Positions 1-7,947 of a stretch of 64,000 bases of DNA are shown piece after piece. The DNA is taken from assembly GCF_000472705.1 (NCBI RefSeq), contig NZ_AXAE01000011.1, positions 1-64,000 of the forward strand, read 5' to 3'. The position numbers and the translations under genes were made by a program. Under the pieces are notes generated by a model. The model had not been told where the DNA came from. It ran no database searches and saw only the letters and a list, made by a program, of their open reading frames with translations. Position 1 is the stretch's first letter, and every line of letters begins with the position of its first letter. This DNA comes from Mesorhizobium erdmanii USDA 3471. GTDB lineage: Bacteria; Pseudomonadota; Alphaproteobacteria; Rhizobiales; Rhizobiaceae.

Positions 1-64
1 TGACCTGAGACCCTGAATCTCCTCCAGTTTTTGGTAGAGTCCGTCTGATCGAGGAGACGGACGA

Positions 65-331
65 ATGAAGCGTTCACGGTTCACGGAACAACAGGTCATC
101 GCGATTTTGAAGGAGCAGGAGGCGGGGATGAAGACCGCCGATGTCTGCCGCAAGCACGGGATCTCGGAAGCGACGTTCTACAAATACAAGGCCAAGTTTG
201 GCGGCATGGACGTTTCCGATGCGCGCAAGCTGAAGGCGCTGGAGGAAGAGAATGCCAAACTGAAGAAGCTGCTGGCCGAGCAGATGCTGGACAACGCCAT
301 CCTCAAGGATGTCGCTGCAAAAAAATGGTGA
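65..331 (+). CDS. IS3-family transposase OrfA
   Basis: An 88-residue protein with an N-terminal helix-turn-helix of the HTH_8/InsE type (residues about 5-45, with the typical [11 protein letters not shown] start and the motif [15 protein letters not shown]). A leucine-zipper-like coiled coil follows (about residues 52-80, [13 protein letters not shown]). In this family OrfA binds the terminal repeats and regulates transposition. The frame ends in a run of seven A residues (319-325) arranged as A-AAA-AAA relative to its reading frame. That is the classical -1 slippery heptamer, which would let ribosomes enter orfB and make the OrfAB fusion. Its last bases overlap the orfB start. Confidence 0.93.
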   Translation: MKRSRFTEQQVIAILKEQEAGMKTADVCRKHGISEATFYKYKAKFGGMDVSDARKLKALEEENAKLKKLLAEQMLDNAILKDVAAKKW

Positions 332-1164
332 CGCCCGATGCCAAGCGAAGCGCTGTGGTCCACGCCTGCGATCAGCATGGGGTGAGCCAGCGTCGGGCGT
401 GCAAGGCTCTTTTCGTCGATCGCTCGAGCGTTCGCTACAAAAGCATCCGGCCCGATGATGCTGTCTTTCGAGCCGCGATGAAGACGGTTGCCGCGCAGCG
501 GCGGCGCTTCGGCTACCGGCGCATCCACATCATGCTTGAACGGCAAGGGATGGTGATGAACCAGAAGAAGCTACGGCGGCTTTACCGGGAGGAGAAGCTG
601 CAGGTTCGCAGGCGTGGCGGCCGCAAGCGGGCCCTGGGAACGAGAAGGCCGATGATCGTGCCGGGCCGGATGAACGAGCGCTGGTCGCTCGACTTTGTCA
701 GCGATGCCTTCACGGACAGCCGGCGGTTCCGGGTTCTGGCCGTCGTCGACGACTTCACGCGGGAATGCCTGGCGCTGGTCGCGGACACGTCGCTGTCAGG
801 CGCCCGCGTGGCCCGGGAACTGGACGCCATCATCGCCCATCGCGGCAAGCCCTGCACGATCGTCTCCGACAACGGCACCGAACTGACCTCGATGGCCATC
901 CTCAAATGGTGCCAGGAGAGCGGCGTCGAATGGCATTACATCGCGCCCGGCAAGCCGATGCAGAACGGCTTCGTGGAAAGCTTCAACGGCCGGTTCCGCG
1001 ACGAATGCCTGAACGAAACGCTGTTTTCCACCCTCGCGGAAGCACGGGCGGCGATCCAGCTCTGGAAGGAGGACTACAACCGGCACAGACCACACTCAGC
1101 ACTGGGCAACATCACGCCGAGCGAATTCGCCATGAAAATGGCACTGGAAAAACAGGCCGCATGA
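325..1164 (+). CDS. IS3-family transposase OrfB, DDE integrase core
   Basis: A 279-residue protein with an HTH_21-like N-terminal part and an rve integrase core. The catalytic triad is visible: D123 (RWSLDFVSD), D182 (IVSDNGTE) and E218 ([18 protein letters not shown]), giving the D-D-35-E spacing of the IS3 family. The ATG at 325 lies inside the slippery A-run that ends orfA. Expression may therefore come from -1 frameshifting as an OrfAB fusion, from translational coupling, or both. The length is normal and no stop or frameshift is seen, so the transposase looks functional. Confidence 0.94.
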   Translation: MVTPDAKRSAVVHACDQHGVSQRRACKALFVDRSSVRYKSIRPDDAVFRAAMKTVAAQRRRFGYRRIHIMLERQGMVMNQKKLRRLYREEKLQVRRRGGRKRALGTRRPMIVPGRMNERWSLDFVSDAFTDSRRFRVLAVVDDFTRECLALVADTSLSGARVARELDAIIAHRGKPCTIVSDNGTELTSMAILKWCQESGVEWHYIAPGKPMQNGFVESFNGRFRDECLNETLFSTLAEARAAIQLWKEDYNRHRPHSALGNITPSEFAMKMALEKQAA

Positions 1165-1223
1165 GGCCAGAAATGAAACCCCGGACTCTCCACTGAGCTG
1201 GAGCAAAGATGGGTCTCAGGTCA

Positions 1224-1632
1224 CACGCGTCATCCATCATATCCATCAGCGGGTCGAGGAGGAACTCCAGCACCTGCCGATTGCCCGTCTTCATATCCGG
1301 GGTCAGCACGACTTCCCTCCCCTCGACGCGTATCGATGTCTCATCGAGGGCCAGCGCACCGGAAACTCCAGCGGCCCGGCGGTGTCGCCCGCGGTCTCTT
1401 CCTTCGCCATTGAGGCCTGTTGCTGTGTGCCGGCAGGGATAGCGTCATTGGAGAGGGTCAGCACCTTGCCGCTGAGCGTTCCATATGTCGTAAAGGGAAA
1501 GGCCTCGAGCTTTACGCACACATTATGCCCCTTATGGACAAACCCCTTGTCGCGGTTGAGCAGCATGGCCCCGATCTCAAGTTTCGTGCCATCCGGCACG
1601 ACCACCATTAGTTTCTGGCCGGTCTGCGCCAC
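1224..1632 (-). pseudogene. C-terminal remnant of a HlyD-family type I secretion adaptor
   Basis: Read on the minus strand, the peptide LMVVVPDGTKLEIGAMLLNRDKGFV and the following LSGKVLTLSNDAIP match the C-terminal beta-barrel region of HlyD/PrtE-type membrane fusion proteins. The frame breaks near 1340: it leaves at PLEFPVR and resumes in another frame as ALDETSIRVEGREVVLTPD...KTGNRQVLEFLLDPLMDMM. A few codons appear to be missing before KTGNRQ. The IS3 element interrupts the gene a few codons before its expected stop. The N-terminal three quarters are absent. It is non-functional debris of a type I secretion system whose ABC and outer-membrane partners are not in the window. Confidence 0.75.
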
Positions 1633-1841
1633 TTCGCGCGACCTGCAACTGCCCGGACGCGACCGGTGGTTTCAGCAGGCTGACGCGTCCGAACAGTTCG
1701 GCCTTCCAGCAATCACCTTACATTGCCAACCTGATGATAATCTGACGGACTTCCGGTACCGACGAATTTTTTGATGCTGCGGTATAGGTGCGCTGTTGGC
1801 GCAATTTGGTCTATGCTGCCCAGCATACCGCCGCAGAAACT

Positions 1842-2260
1842 CTACTTGGCCTTGCTGTCGCACTGGGGGGCGCCTTTCCAGGCGGTTTGCAGCCTCCGCG
1901 TGCCACCTGCTTGCGCTCGCTTGACGATGGCGAGACCTAGACTTGAACCACACGTGTGGGCTTGGATACTAAAAGAGGGATCGAGCAGACAGTCGCGATG
2001 CACGTCCTGCCCGCTCCGCGGTCGACCACGCTGAGATCGCTGGCCGCTCCACCGCGATGCAAGTGCCATAAGGCGAGCCAATTGCGAGCGAGGTTGGCAA
2101 AAGCCTCACCAATAGCAGTGGCCTTTCCCATCGTCATGCAGGGCGTTCCAGGCGGCTCAGTTGGATAGGGCCTGCCCTCGGCGATGGCCAGAGTTCGCGT
2201 TGCGGCGGTTATAGCGGATGCGGTTTGAGGATCATATCGTCCCCTCCTGGCAGGCTGGCA
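1842..2260 (-). pseudogene. Degraded histidine kinase ATPase-domain fragment (copy 1)
   Basis: The minus strand here carries a frameshifted relative of the intact kinase at 2991-4361. The stretch LAIAEGRPYPTEPPGTPC, followed by AIGEAFANLARN, parallels the intact kinase's LAIAEGKSLSYEAPETPC and AIRDALANLIRN. In a second frame, LDPSFSIQAHTCGSSLGLAIVKRA parallels LEPFFTTQADKGGSGLGLAIVDEV. At least one frameshift separates the N-box part from the G2-box part, and no phosphoacceptor domain remains. It is probably the residue of a tandem duplication of the kinase gene. Boundaries are approximate. Confidence 0.62.
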
Positions 2261-2456
2261 GATGACCAGCACCGGATGGGCCGCAGATCCAATAGGGGAC
2301 CGGATGTAGAGTTATCATGATAATTGCGACGATCAGGTTCATCCTATTCCCCCATATTTTCTGCATGGGCAGCCTACACTACGTATCTGACGACAACCTG
2401 ACCAGCTTCTAATTGCGGATACTTTTATTGCTCAGACCGCTGCCCTTACGTGCAAT

Positions 2457-2535
2457 CTACGCGGTGCTCGAGACTAGCCGGAACAGCGCACCCACATTGG
2501 GGCCGTTTTCAGCCCCCACCCCACCACCACGCTGG
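2457..2535 (-). pseudogene. Histidine kinase extreme C-terminal fragment (copy 2)
   Basis: The last residues of a minus-strand frame, GAENGPNVGALFRLVSS then a stop, resemble the C-terminus of the intact kinase (VEIENRQEGGALFRLLF). Because it lies upstream (minus-strand sense) of remnant copy 1 and contains only the end of the domain, it must come from a different copy than 1842-2260. It is very short, so homology is suggestive rather than proven. The next 250 bases (2540-2795) hold nothing recognisable. Confidence 0.4.
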
Positions 2536-2795
2536 CGTCGTTGCCGGTTTGGGAGATAGGGTCTGGCCGCTGCCTGCCGGCGTTTTATCGCAGCGCTGAT
2601 ACCAGACGAAGCCAGGGATTCCATCTGGCCCTTTTGAACGGCCCCCCGGCGTCGAGAAGACGAACTTTCGGCCGTGGTTTGTGTCGAACATATCTTACCG
2701 GCATGGAAATCGCATTTAGCCGGCTGCTCGTTAGGGCACCGCCGGCTCGGCGGCTTCTGCGGATTCCGGGGAACTGACACGCGTTCCAAACTGAC

Positions 2796-2830
2796 AAAAA
2801 AAGGGCTCGCCCTATGAAGGGCAAGCCCTG
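2796..2830 (-). terminator. Rho-independent terminator after the kinase/regulator pair
   Basis: On the minus strand the sequence reads AGGGCTTGCCCT, a four-base loop, AGGGCGAGCCCT and then a run of T. This is a 12-bp stem with one mismatch followed by a U-tract. It lies about 160 bp beyond the stop of the histidine kinase gene, where a terminator for that operon is expected. Confidence 0.75.
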
Positions 2831-2990
2831 GCCGTAAAGTCACATTGTTGGGTGTGCACTCGGCGGCTTGCGGAAACCTTTACAAGACGAAGCTGACGAC
2901 CACCTGACGAACTCTGGAGTGCAGGGCGTTTTTTCTTCAATTGCCTTCAGAAGGTTAATATCTGGCCAGCAATTGTTACCTGATCTCCGG

Positions 2991-4361
2991 CTACGCCCTG
3001 AAGAGAAGCCGAAACAGTGCGCCACCCTCCTGCCGATTTTCAATCTCCACAGCGCCGCCATGCTGGCGCATGACCTCGTCGACGATGGCGAGGCCGAGGC
3101 CCGAGCCCCCCTTGTCGGCCTGGGTGGTAAAAAACGGCTCCAGCACGCGGTTGCGATGCCCGTCGGGAACGCCTTCTCCTTTGTCGGCTACATCGATGAT
3201 CGCCGGCCGCTTCACCACGATATCGACGCAAGTGCCGGATGCGGTGTGGCGCAGCCCGTTGCGGATAAGATTGGCAAGCGCGTCGCGAATGGCGAGAGCA
3301 TCCCCCGTCGTCGAACAGGGCGTTTCGGGCGCCTCATAGGAAAGGCTCTTGCCCTCGGCGATGGCGAGGGGCGCCATGGCAGTGACGGTCTGCTTTGCGA
3401 CCGCCCTTAGATCCAAGGGAAAGTGAGGCTGAGCCACGGAAACAAGGCGAGATAGTTGCAGCAGTTGCTGGATCAGACTCTGCATGCGTCGGATATCAGC
3501 CCGCAGTGCTGGATCCGGATGCGATGGCCCGCCCTGCTCTATCCGGGCGGACAGCAGCGCCAGCGGCGTCAGCAATTGATGCGCCGTATCCGCAGTGAAG
3601 CGGCGCTGGCTGGTGATGGCCTGCTGCAGTCGGCCCGCCGCCTCGTTAACGGCTTCGGCGAGGTCGCGCAACTCGATCGGAAGGTCGGCCACTCCAAAGC
3701 GCGCGGCGGGGTCGGCTGGCCCGATCCTGTCCGCCTGTCGGGACATTCGACGCAGCGGCGCGAAGCCGTAACGGATGATCGTCAGGGTGGCGCCGAACGA
3801 CAGCAAGCAGATCGGAATGGCGGCGATGCCGGCATCGCTCAGCAGCCGCCATTCGACGTTGCGCAGCAAGGCGTCCGCCATCGATGCCTGTTGACCAACG
3901 ATGAGCAGGAGCGGTTCATGGCGCGACCCTTCCACCGGCTCCGACAGGAAGTAGAAGGCATTGGCAGGGCCATCCCTCGCAGTCGTATCGCTTTCACCAG
4001 GTGCCAGAGCCCGGAGGAGCGATAAACCGAAACGATCCTGCAAGGTCCTGGAGGACGTCACGACCAGCTCGCCAGCGGCATTGCGCAGCGCATAAAACCA
4101 GGTTGGCTGTTCTGCCTGGTAAAGGGCCGTACGCTCCGTGGGAAGTGCCGCAGTGGGGGCCGTTCCCGTCGTAAAATGTAGGGCCTGCCTTATTTCCAGT
4201 GCCCGCCTTTGCAAGCGCAGCAACCGAGCTGTCTCGTCGATATTGGAGAGCTGGTAGCCGATCAGGCCAGCGCAGGCCGCCGCGAAGAACACGAACAGCA
4301 GCGAGAGCTGGAGGCTGAGACGGATGCCGATTGAACCGAACAGGCGCTCACTAAGGCGCAA
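2991..4361 (-). CDS. Membrane sensor histidine kinase, TctE/QseC-like
   Basis: A 456-residue sensor kinase partner of the OmpR-type regulator that overlaps it upstream. Transmembrane helices are at about residues 13-35 and 178-197, flanking a periplasmic domain of roughly 140 residues of the TctE N-terminal kind. A HAMP linker (about 198-250) follows. The HisKA box has the phosphoacceptor H261 in DTAHQLLTPL, and the HATPase_c domain has the N-box (NLIRNGLRHT, about 364-373), the G1 box DKGEGVP and the G2 box GGSGLGLAIV. All catalytic motifs are intact, unlike the two decayed relatives downstream. In the TctDE family the ligand is often a tricarboxylate, but no Tct transporter is adjacent, so the signal is unknown. 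Confidence 0.9.
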   Translation of the reverse strand: MRLSERLFGSIGIRLSLQLSLLFVFFAAACAGLIGYQLSNIDETARLLRLQRRALEIRQALHFTTGTAPTAALPTERTALYQAEQPTWFYALRNAAGELVVTSSRTLQDRFGLSLLRALAPGESDTTARDGPANAFYFLSEPVEGSRHEPLLLIVGQQASMADALLRNVEWRLLSDAGIAAIPICLLSFGATLTIIRYGFAPLRRMSRQADRIGPADPAARFGVADLPIELRDLAEAVNEAAGRLQQAITSQRRFTADTAHQLLTPLALLSARIEQGGPSHPDPALRADIRRMQSLIQQLLQLSRLVSVAQPHFPLDLRAVAKQTVTAMAPLAIAEGKSLSYEAPETPCSTTGDALAIRDALANLIRNGLRHTASGTCVDIVVKRPAIIDVADKGEGVPDGHRNRVLEPFFTTQADKGGSGLGLAIVDEVMRQHGGAVEIENRQEGGALFRLLFRA

Positions 4362-5022
4362 AGCAATAACCGATACCGCGAACGGTGTGGATATGATGGT
4401 CGGCCCCGAGATTGCTCAACGCACTCCGCAGCCGATAGACGCTTGCTTCTATGGCGTTGGGCGAGGCGCCTTCCGCGAAGCCGAACAGCTTGGCATCCAG
4501 GGCCTCGCGGGTGACGACCTGCCCCAAGCGGACGACCAACTGCTCTAGGAGCATGCCTTCCCGGCGGGCGATCAACAGTGGTTTGCCTGCGATCATTGCC
4601 GAACGCGTTGCCTTATCCAAGACGATATTGCCGGCCGTCAGGATCGAGGCGGCCAACTGTGGCGGGCGACGAAGCAGCGCTGTAGCACGCGCGACAAGCT
4701 CAGCGGCTTCGAAGGGCTTACACAAATAATCGTCGGCCCCGCGATTGAGTATGCTCACACGGTCATCGGTCCCGGAACGGGCCGTCAGGAACATCACTGG
4801 AATAGCCGATTTGGACCGGCGGACCAAATCAAGAAGCCGCACGCCGTCACCGTCGGACACGCGCCTGTCTAGCACTAGGAGGTCGTAGTCGGCTGCGCCT
4901 AATGCTTGGACCCCACCGGCAATTGTCTCGATGACATCCACCGCGTGCCCTGCCCGCTCCAGTGTGCTTTTAATATGCCGAGCCAGGATAGGCTCGTCCT
5001 CGAGAACCAGTAATCGCCCCAA
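4351..5022 (-). CDS. OmpR/PhoB-family response regulator, TctD-like
   Basis: A 223-residue two-domain regulator. The receiver domain (1-115) has the acidic pocket LEDE, phosphoacceptor D52 (LLVLDRR), T80 and K102 (LCKPF). The C-terminal winged-helix Trans_reg_C domain (about 128-223) ends in the usual VRGIGYCF signature. It overlaps the downstream kinase gene by 11 bp, showing one operon with coupled translation. It would be phosphorylated by that kinase and act as a DNA-binding regulator. Targets are not evident from the neighbourhood, which is mostly mobile-element debris. Confidence 0.92.
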   Translation of the reverse strand: MGRLLVLEDEPILARHIKSTLERAGHAVDVIETIAGGVQALGAADYDLLVLDRRVSDGDGVRLLDLVRRSKSAIPVMFLTARSGTDDRVSILNRGADDYLCKPFEAAELVARATALLRRPPQLAASILTAGNIVLDKATRSAMIAGKPLLIARREGMLLEQLVVRLGQVVTREALDAKLFGFAEGASPNAIEASVYRLRSALSNLGADHHIHTVRGIGYCFAP

Positions 5023-5701
5023 GCCTACCCCCCGGTCGACGAGACATCGACAAAAACGTCCGCGTCGAGCGCATCCATGCCTTCGTGTTAGGCCCTTCCA
5101 AGCCGACGTCTACAGTGTCAGTCCCCGAAGCTTTCTGCTCGCAAACGCACAAGTCGTCTGTGCTGTCTGCGAGCATGATAAAACGTAACTACAAAGTCAA
5201 CAGACCGATTGACCGTATACGATATTCTTGCGACGAAGTCATACTATGAATACGTTACTGACAAAATCAGGGCCCTTCCCCCACGACTGGAGGTCAGCAT
5301 CCCTGACGCTTGCATTTCGAGGTGAAGGCGAGACGATGAGGCGTATGGCCGCCGAACAGCATAACGGGATTTCGTGCTGACGGTCACGACCAGCGCGGCA
5401 AGCGCGCCAGAAGGTCGAACCCCCCTGAGATTTCGCGCAATACCGAAACTATGACCCAATTTGTCCCATAAGCATATGCAATTCGGTCTGAGGCGCGACC
5501 CAGAAAAGTTCCAAAAGCCTCCAGGAAGCCCAGTCGGTTACAAATTGCTGAACCGATCAACGAACGCCTTGCGGAAGCCGACGGTCAGCTTGCTGTCGCC
5601 GAGAAAAGAGCGCGGCCCTAAACTCCACCAGCGGTCATCCAACATCTTCCTTCTTAGCGAAGGCCTAATCCCGCGATATGGATTGGCCCCAAGGCAGACA
5701 T
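5023..5701. other. Non-coding stretch upstream of the response regulator
   Basis: About 680 bases without a convincing gene. Open frames on both strands are short, lack ribosome-binding sites and show no family resemblance. The part next to 5022 should hold the promoter of the two-component operon. A minus-strand stretch around 5540-5600 (translating to GFRKAFVDRFSNL before a stop) could be the tail of a lost gene, but it is not identifiable. Confidence 0.4.
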
Positions 5702-6073
5702 CTACCGGTAACTATCTGGGTCCTTGGCCTTCTCGGCTTGGCAATCGACCTTACTCAGAGCAGCCTTACGGTAAGCGCCTTCAAACACGCGGATAGCCCT
5801 CTCGAATTTGGCTGGATCAGGCGCCAAGTGTCTATCTAGCCCGTGGTACAAAAGAATGGAGACAGCCATCATGGCTTTTCCACTTTCGCTTGGTCTCAGC
5901 GCCCGGCATCTTTTCAATACACCATAGATGTTACCTGAAATTGCTGCAGCCCGATGCAATTTGCCATCTGCCATACGCCCCAAGTAATTGATGTTTTGCT
6001 CCTCTTGCCCGGCTGAAAAAGCCGATACTGTGAAGCACATTGATGCGATGAGCGTTAACAAAATGCGGCTCAT
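5702..6073 (-). CDS. Small secreted protein of unknown function
   Basis: A 123-residue protein starting with a clear Sec signal peptide (MSRILLTLIASMCFTVSAFSA, cleaved about residue 21 before GQEEQ). The start at 6073 was chosen over an in-frame ATG seven codons upstream because it gives a standard signal peptide. The mature part has two cysteines (LKRCRAL and KVDCQAEK), suggesting a disulfide, and a helical, charged C-terminal half. No family is recognised. It stands alone between a two-component operon and a decayed IS200-type element, so it may be accessory. Confidence 0.55.
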   Translation of the reverse strand: MSRILLTLIASMCFTVSAFSAGQEEQNINYLGRMADGKLHRAAAISGNIYGVLKRCRALRPSESGKAMMAVSILLYHGLDRHLAPDPAKFERAIRVFEGAYRKAALSKVDCQAEKAKDPDSYR

Positions 6074-6183
6074 AAATTTCGTTTCTACCTGCACTCAACT
6101 CGCCTACTAATCATCCGTTACCATAGCTTAGCATGAGCTTCAAAAGCTTGCCAACCGGCACCAGCGGGCATTACCACTGAATT

Positions 6184-6745
6184 CTCCACCGCCTGCAAGC
6201 GGTGGCTTCAAGTTACGGCTTAAAGCCAGATCGGTCCGCCCTTTGGCGGAGAGGGCGCTAACTCACGTCACGTTGAAGTAGTAGTCGGGCTCCGGTGGCG
6301 TCTGGTTCTTAATGTGCTCAACCCAGACCTCGTCGGTGACGTTCCCACTCGTTGCCGCCCAATAGCCCCTCGCCCAGAGATGCCGGCCCCAGTAGCGCTT
6401 GCGCAATGTCCCGAACTCGCTCACCAGTTTATGCGAACTGCGTCCTTTCAGGTATTACACGGCGCGCGATACCGGCAACCTCGGTGGGATCGACACAAGC
6501 ATGTGCACATGATCTCGGTTGATCGACCCGTCATGCACTACCATTTCATGAACTTGTGCCGTCTCAGGCTGCGGTCACTGCACTGATTTCCAACGTCTCC
6601 ACCAAGCACCGCGTAACGGCACTTCGTCACCCAAACCAAGTGATATTTACAATCCCAAACCGTATGGCTGCCGCGCTTGCACGCTTCCATCCAGCCAATC
6701 CACACTGCAAATCTCTGCGGGCCCTCCCTGCCGCCTAAAGGCGCC
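6184..6745 (-). mobile_element. Decayed IS200/IS605-type element
   Basis: The tnpA remnant is flanked by subterminal hairpins instead of terminal inverted repeats, as expected for IS200/IS605. On the tnpA 3' side are the palindrome CACCGC-CTGCAA-GCGGTG (about 6187-6204) and the hairpin TCCGCC-CTTT-GGCGGA (6234-6249). On the 5' side is a small hairpin CGCCT-AA-AGGCG (6732-6743). No tnpB is present. The exact ends are inferred from the hairpins. Confidence 0.6.
6263..6690 (-). pseudogene. tnpA: IS200/IS605 transposase TnpA (Y1_Tnp), broken
   Basis: The minus strand encodes the start of a Y1 HUH transposase (SHTVWDCKYHLVWVTKCRYAVL). After GNQ the frame shifts, then continues as EMVVHDGSINRDHVHMLVSIPP, which contains the HUH motif HVH. 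It then hits an in-frame TAA (VSRAV-stop-YLKGRSSHKL) and runs on through KRYWGRHLWARGYW to a stop near 6263. One frameshift plus one nonsense codon make it inactive. Mobilisation would need a transposase in trans. Confidence 0.85.
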
Positions 6746-7637
6746 AGGTTTACAGATTCCCTATGGGGGACTCTAGAGCTCAGGTGCGAACCAGAGCCCG
6801 ATGGACGAACTGTTTTTTGGTGGACAAGTTCGTCCCGGAAGTCCTGTAACGAAGCTTGCCGCGAGTCTTCTTCACCCCACAAGGTGCTTAACACGGCCGA
6901 TGCTGCCCATCTTGATCCAAAAAGTGACCGTCGCTCGATACCGTTGGGCCCCCGCCCGGCGCGCTCCCGGACGTGCTTCCACAGCCGTTCAAGGGTGGTT
7001 GGCTTGAATATGAAAGCCGAGCCGACATACCGCCCTGTGGCCCATCAGCCATTAACGCGAAGGCGGGTTTTCTTGCCTCGCGCTCGAACTCGCCCGGACC
7101 ATTCTTTCAAGGCGTCCAGCCATGCCGGGCAGCTCTACAAGTTAGTGGTCCTGAATGGCTCGCATTGGCCTTTCTCGTTTCGGGACCAAAATTCCGGCAC
7201 CGTTCTTGCGCCCCAGAGGTTGCCTTCCATTAGTCCTGATCGGGACCAGGAAGTAAAACTTTCGCTGGGCTTGAGGTATCGGGGCACTCCGCCTGGCGAG
7301 TGTTCTTTCAATGCAGCAACCTTGCTGCCATTGGCCCTAGTCACACGTCAGTGAAATCTTGGCTATGCGGCCAGGCTCTGGCAACGATGACCGCTAGACC
7401 ACGCCGATCACCCCAGCACGAGAGGTCTGAGCTGAATACGCCTTACCCAGACCTGGAGTTGACGGATACTCCTGCGAAGATTCGCGTCCGAGCTGCCAAT
7501 TTAGCAAGGAAAAGGGCCCCCGGAAGGGGCTGTCGGCGGCTCTTTCGTGGGAACGAAAAAAGAAGAGAAGCAGAACTTTCCTGTGCAATTTTTGCACATG
7601 ACGTCTCGTAACTGACTGATATTATTAAGCTATACTC
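6746..7637. other. Gene-poor island-edge stretch
   Basis: About 890 bases with no supported gene. A 225-codon plus-strand open frame (6677-7354) crosses the IS200 end and has a composition (rich in R, S and P, no recognisable domain) that argues against coding. A C/G-rich hairpin near 7516-7534, followed by T residues in the minus direction, could be a terminator. The stretch ends at the dusA fragment, so it is probably the inner edge of an integrated island. Confidence 0.4.
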
Positions 7638-7688
7638 CCAGTCCATCATCGGGGCCACGGCCACTTTATGATATTTATTTCTCATCAT
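7638..7688 (-). pseudogene. dusA: Isolated 5' end of dusA (probable island attachment site)
   Basis: The minus strand encodes MMRNKYHKVAVAPMMDW and then departs abruptly into unrelated sequence. VAPMMDW is the N-terminal FMN-binding signature of tRNA-dihydrouridine synthase A (normally followed by TDRHCR). Integrative elements are known to insert at exactly this point of dusA. The segment 7638-7658, coding VAPMMDW, is therefore the likely attachment core. The rest of dusA is not in the window. No integrase is visible here. Confidence 0.6.
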
Positions 7689-7947
7689 TTTTGTTTAACA
7701 TCAAACTGTTAGAAGCTGCCGACTGCACACGAATTTACGCCAGGATACGCACGGCGCTGGGCGACCAAAACCGAGCGCCAAGTCAATCGCGGTGGGGCAC
7801 CGACTAAGTCCCGTATCGCGCGCCTGAATACTTCGGCGAACTTATCGACCTTCATATCAACGACATGTGCGATGTAGGCAAGTCCCCTTGCCGCTCCAAG
7901 GCCGCGGCCCTCTATATGCTTCAAAGTCCCATATCAGCCGATCGAGT

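Larger units (their letters stand above)
1..1223 (+). mobile_element. Complete IS3-family insertion sequence
   Basis: The first 13 bases (TGACCTGAGACCC) are the exact reverse complement of bases 1211-1223. The similarity continues imperfectly for about 40 bp at each end, so both terminal inverted repeats are present. Inside are the two overlapping transposase frames of an IS3-family element, probably of the IS407/IS511 type judging by OrfA (inference). Both frames are intact, so the copy may be active. Its right end abuts a broken hlyD-like gene, showing where it inserted. The target duplication cannot be checked because the left flank is outside the window. Confidence 0.92.

Noticed and set aside
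5461..5796. 111-codon plus-strand frame
   Set aside because: Overlaps the end of the secreted-protein gene on the other strand, with no recognisable domain.
6677..7354. 225-codon plus-strand open frame
   Set aside because: Crosses the IS200 end, has no ribosome-binding site or domain, and has non-coding-like composition.
7340..7420. Possible tRNA near the island edge
   Set aside because: No cloverleaf arms or TTCGA-type T-loop could be built. The attachment site here is in dusA rather than a tRNA.
7709..7924. 71-codon minus-strand frame with a TTG start after the RND gene
   Set aside because: No family resemblance and a weak start. It may be debris next to the dusA attachment site, but this cannot be supported.
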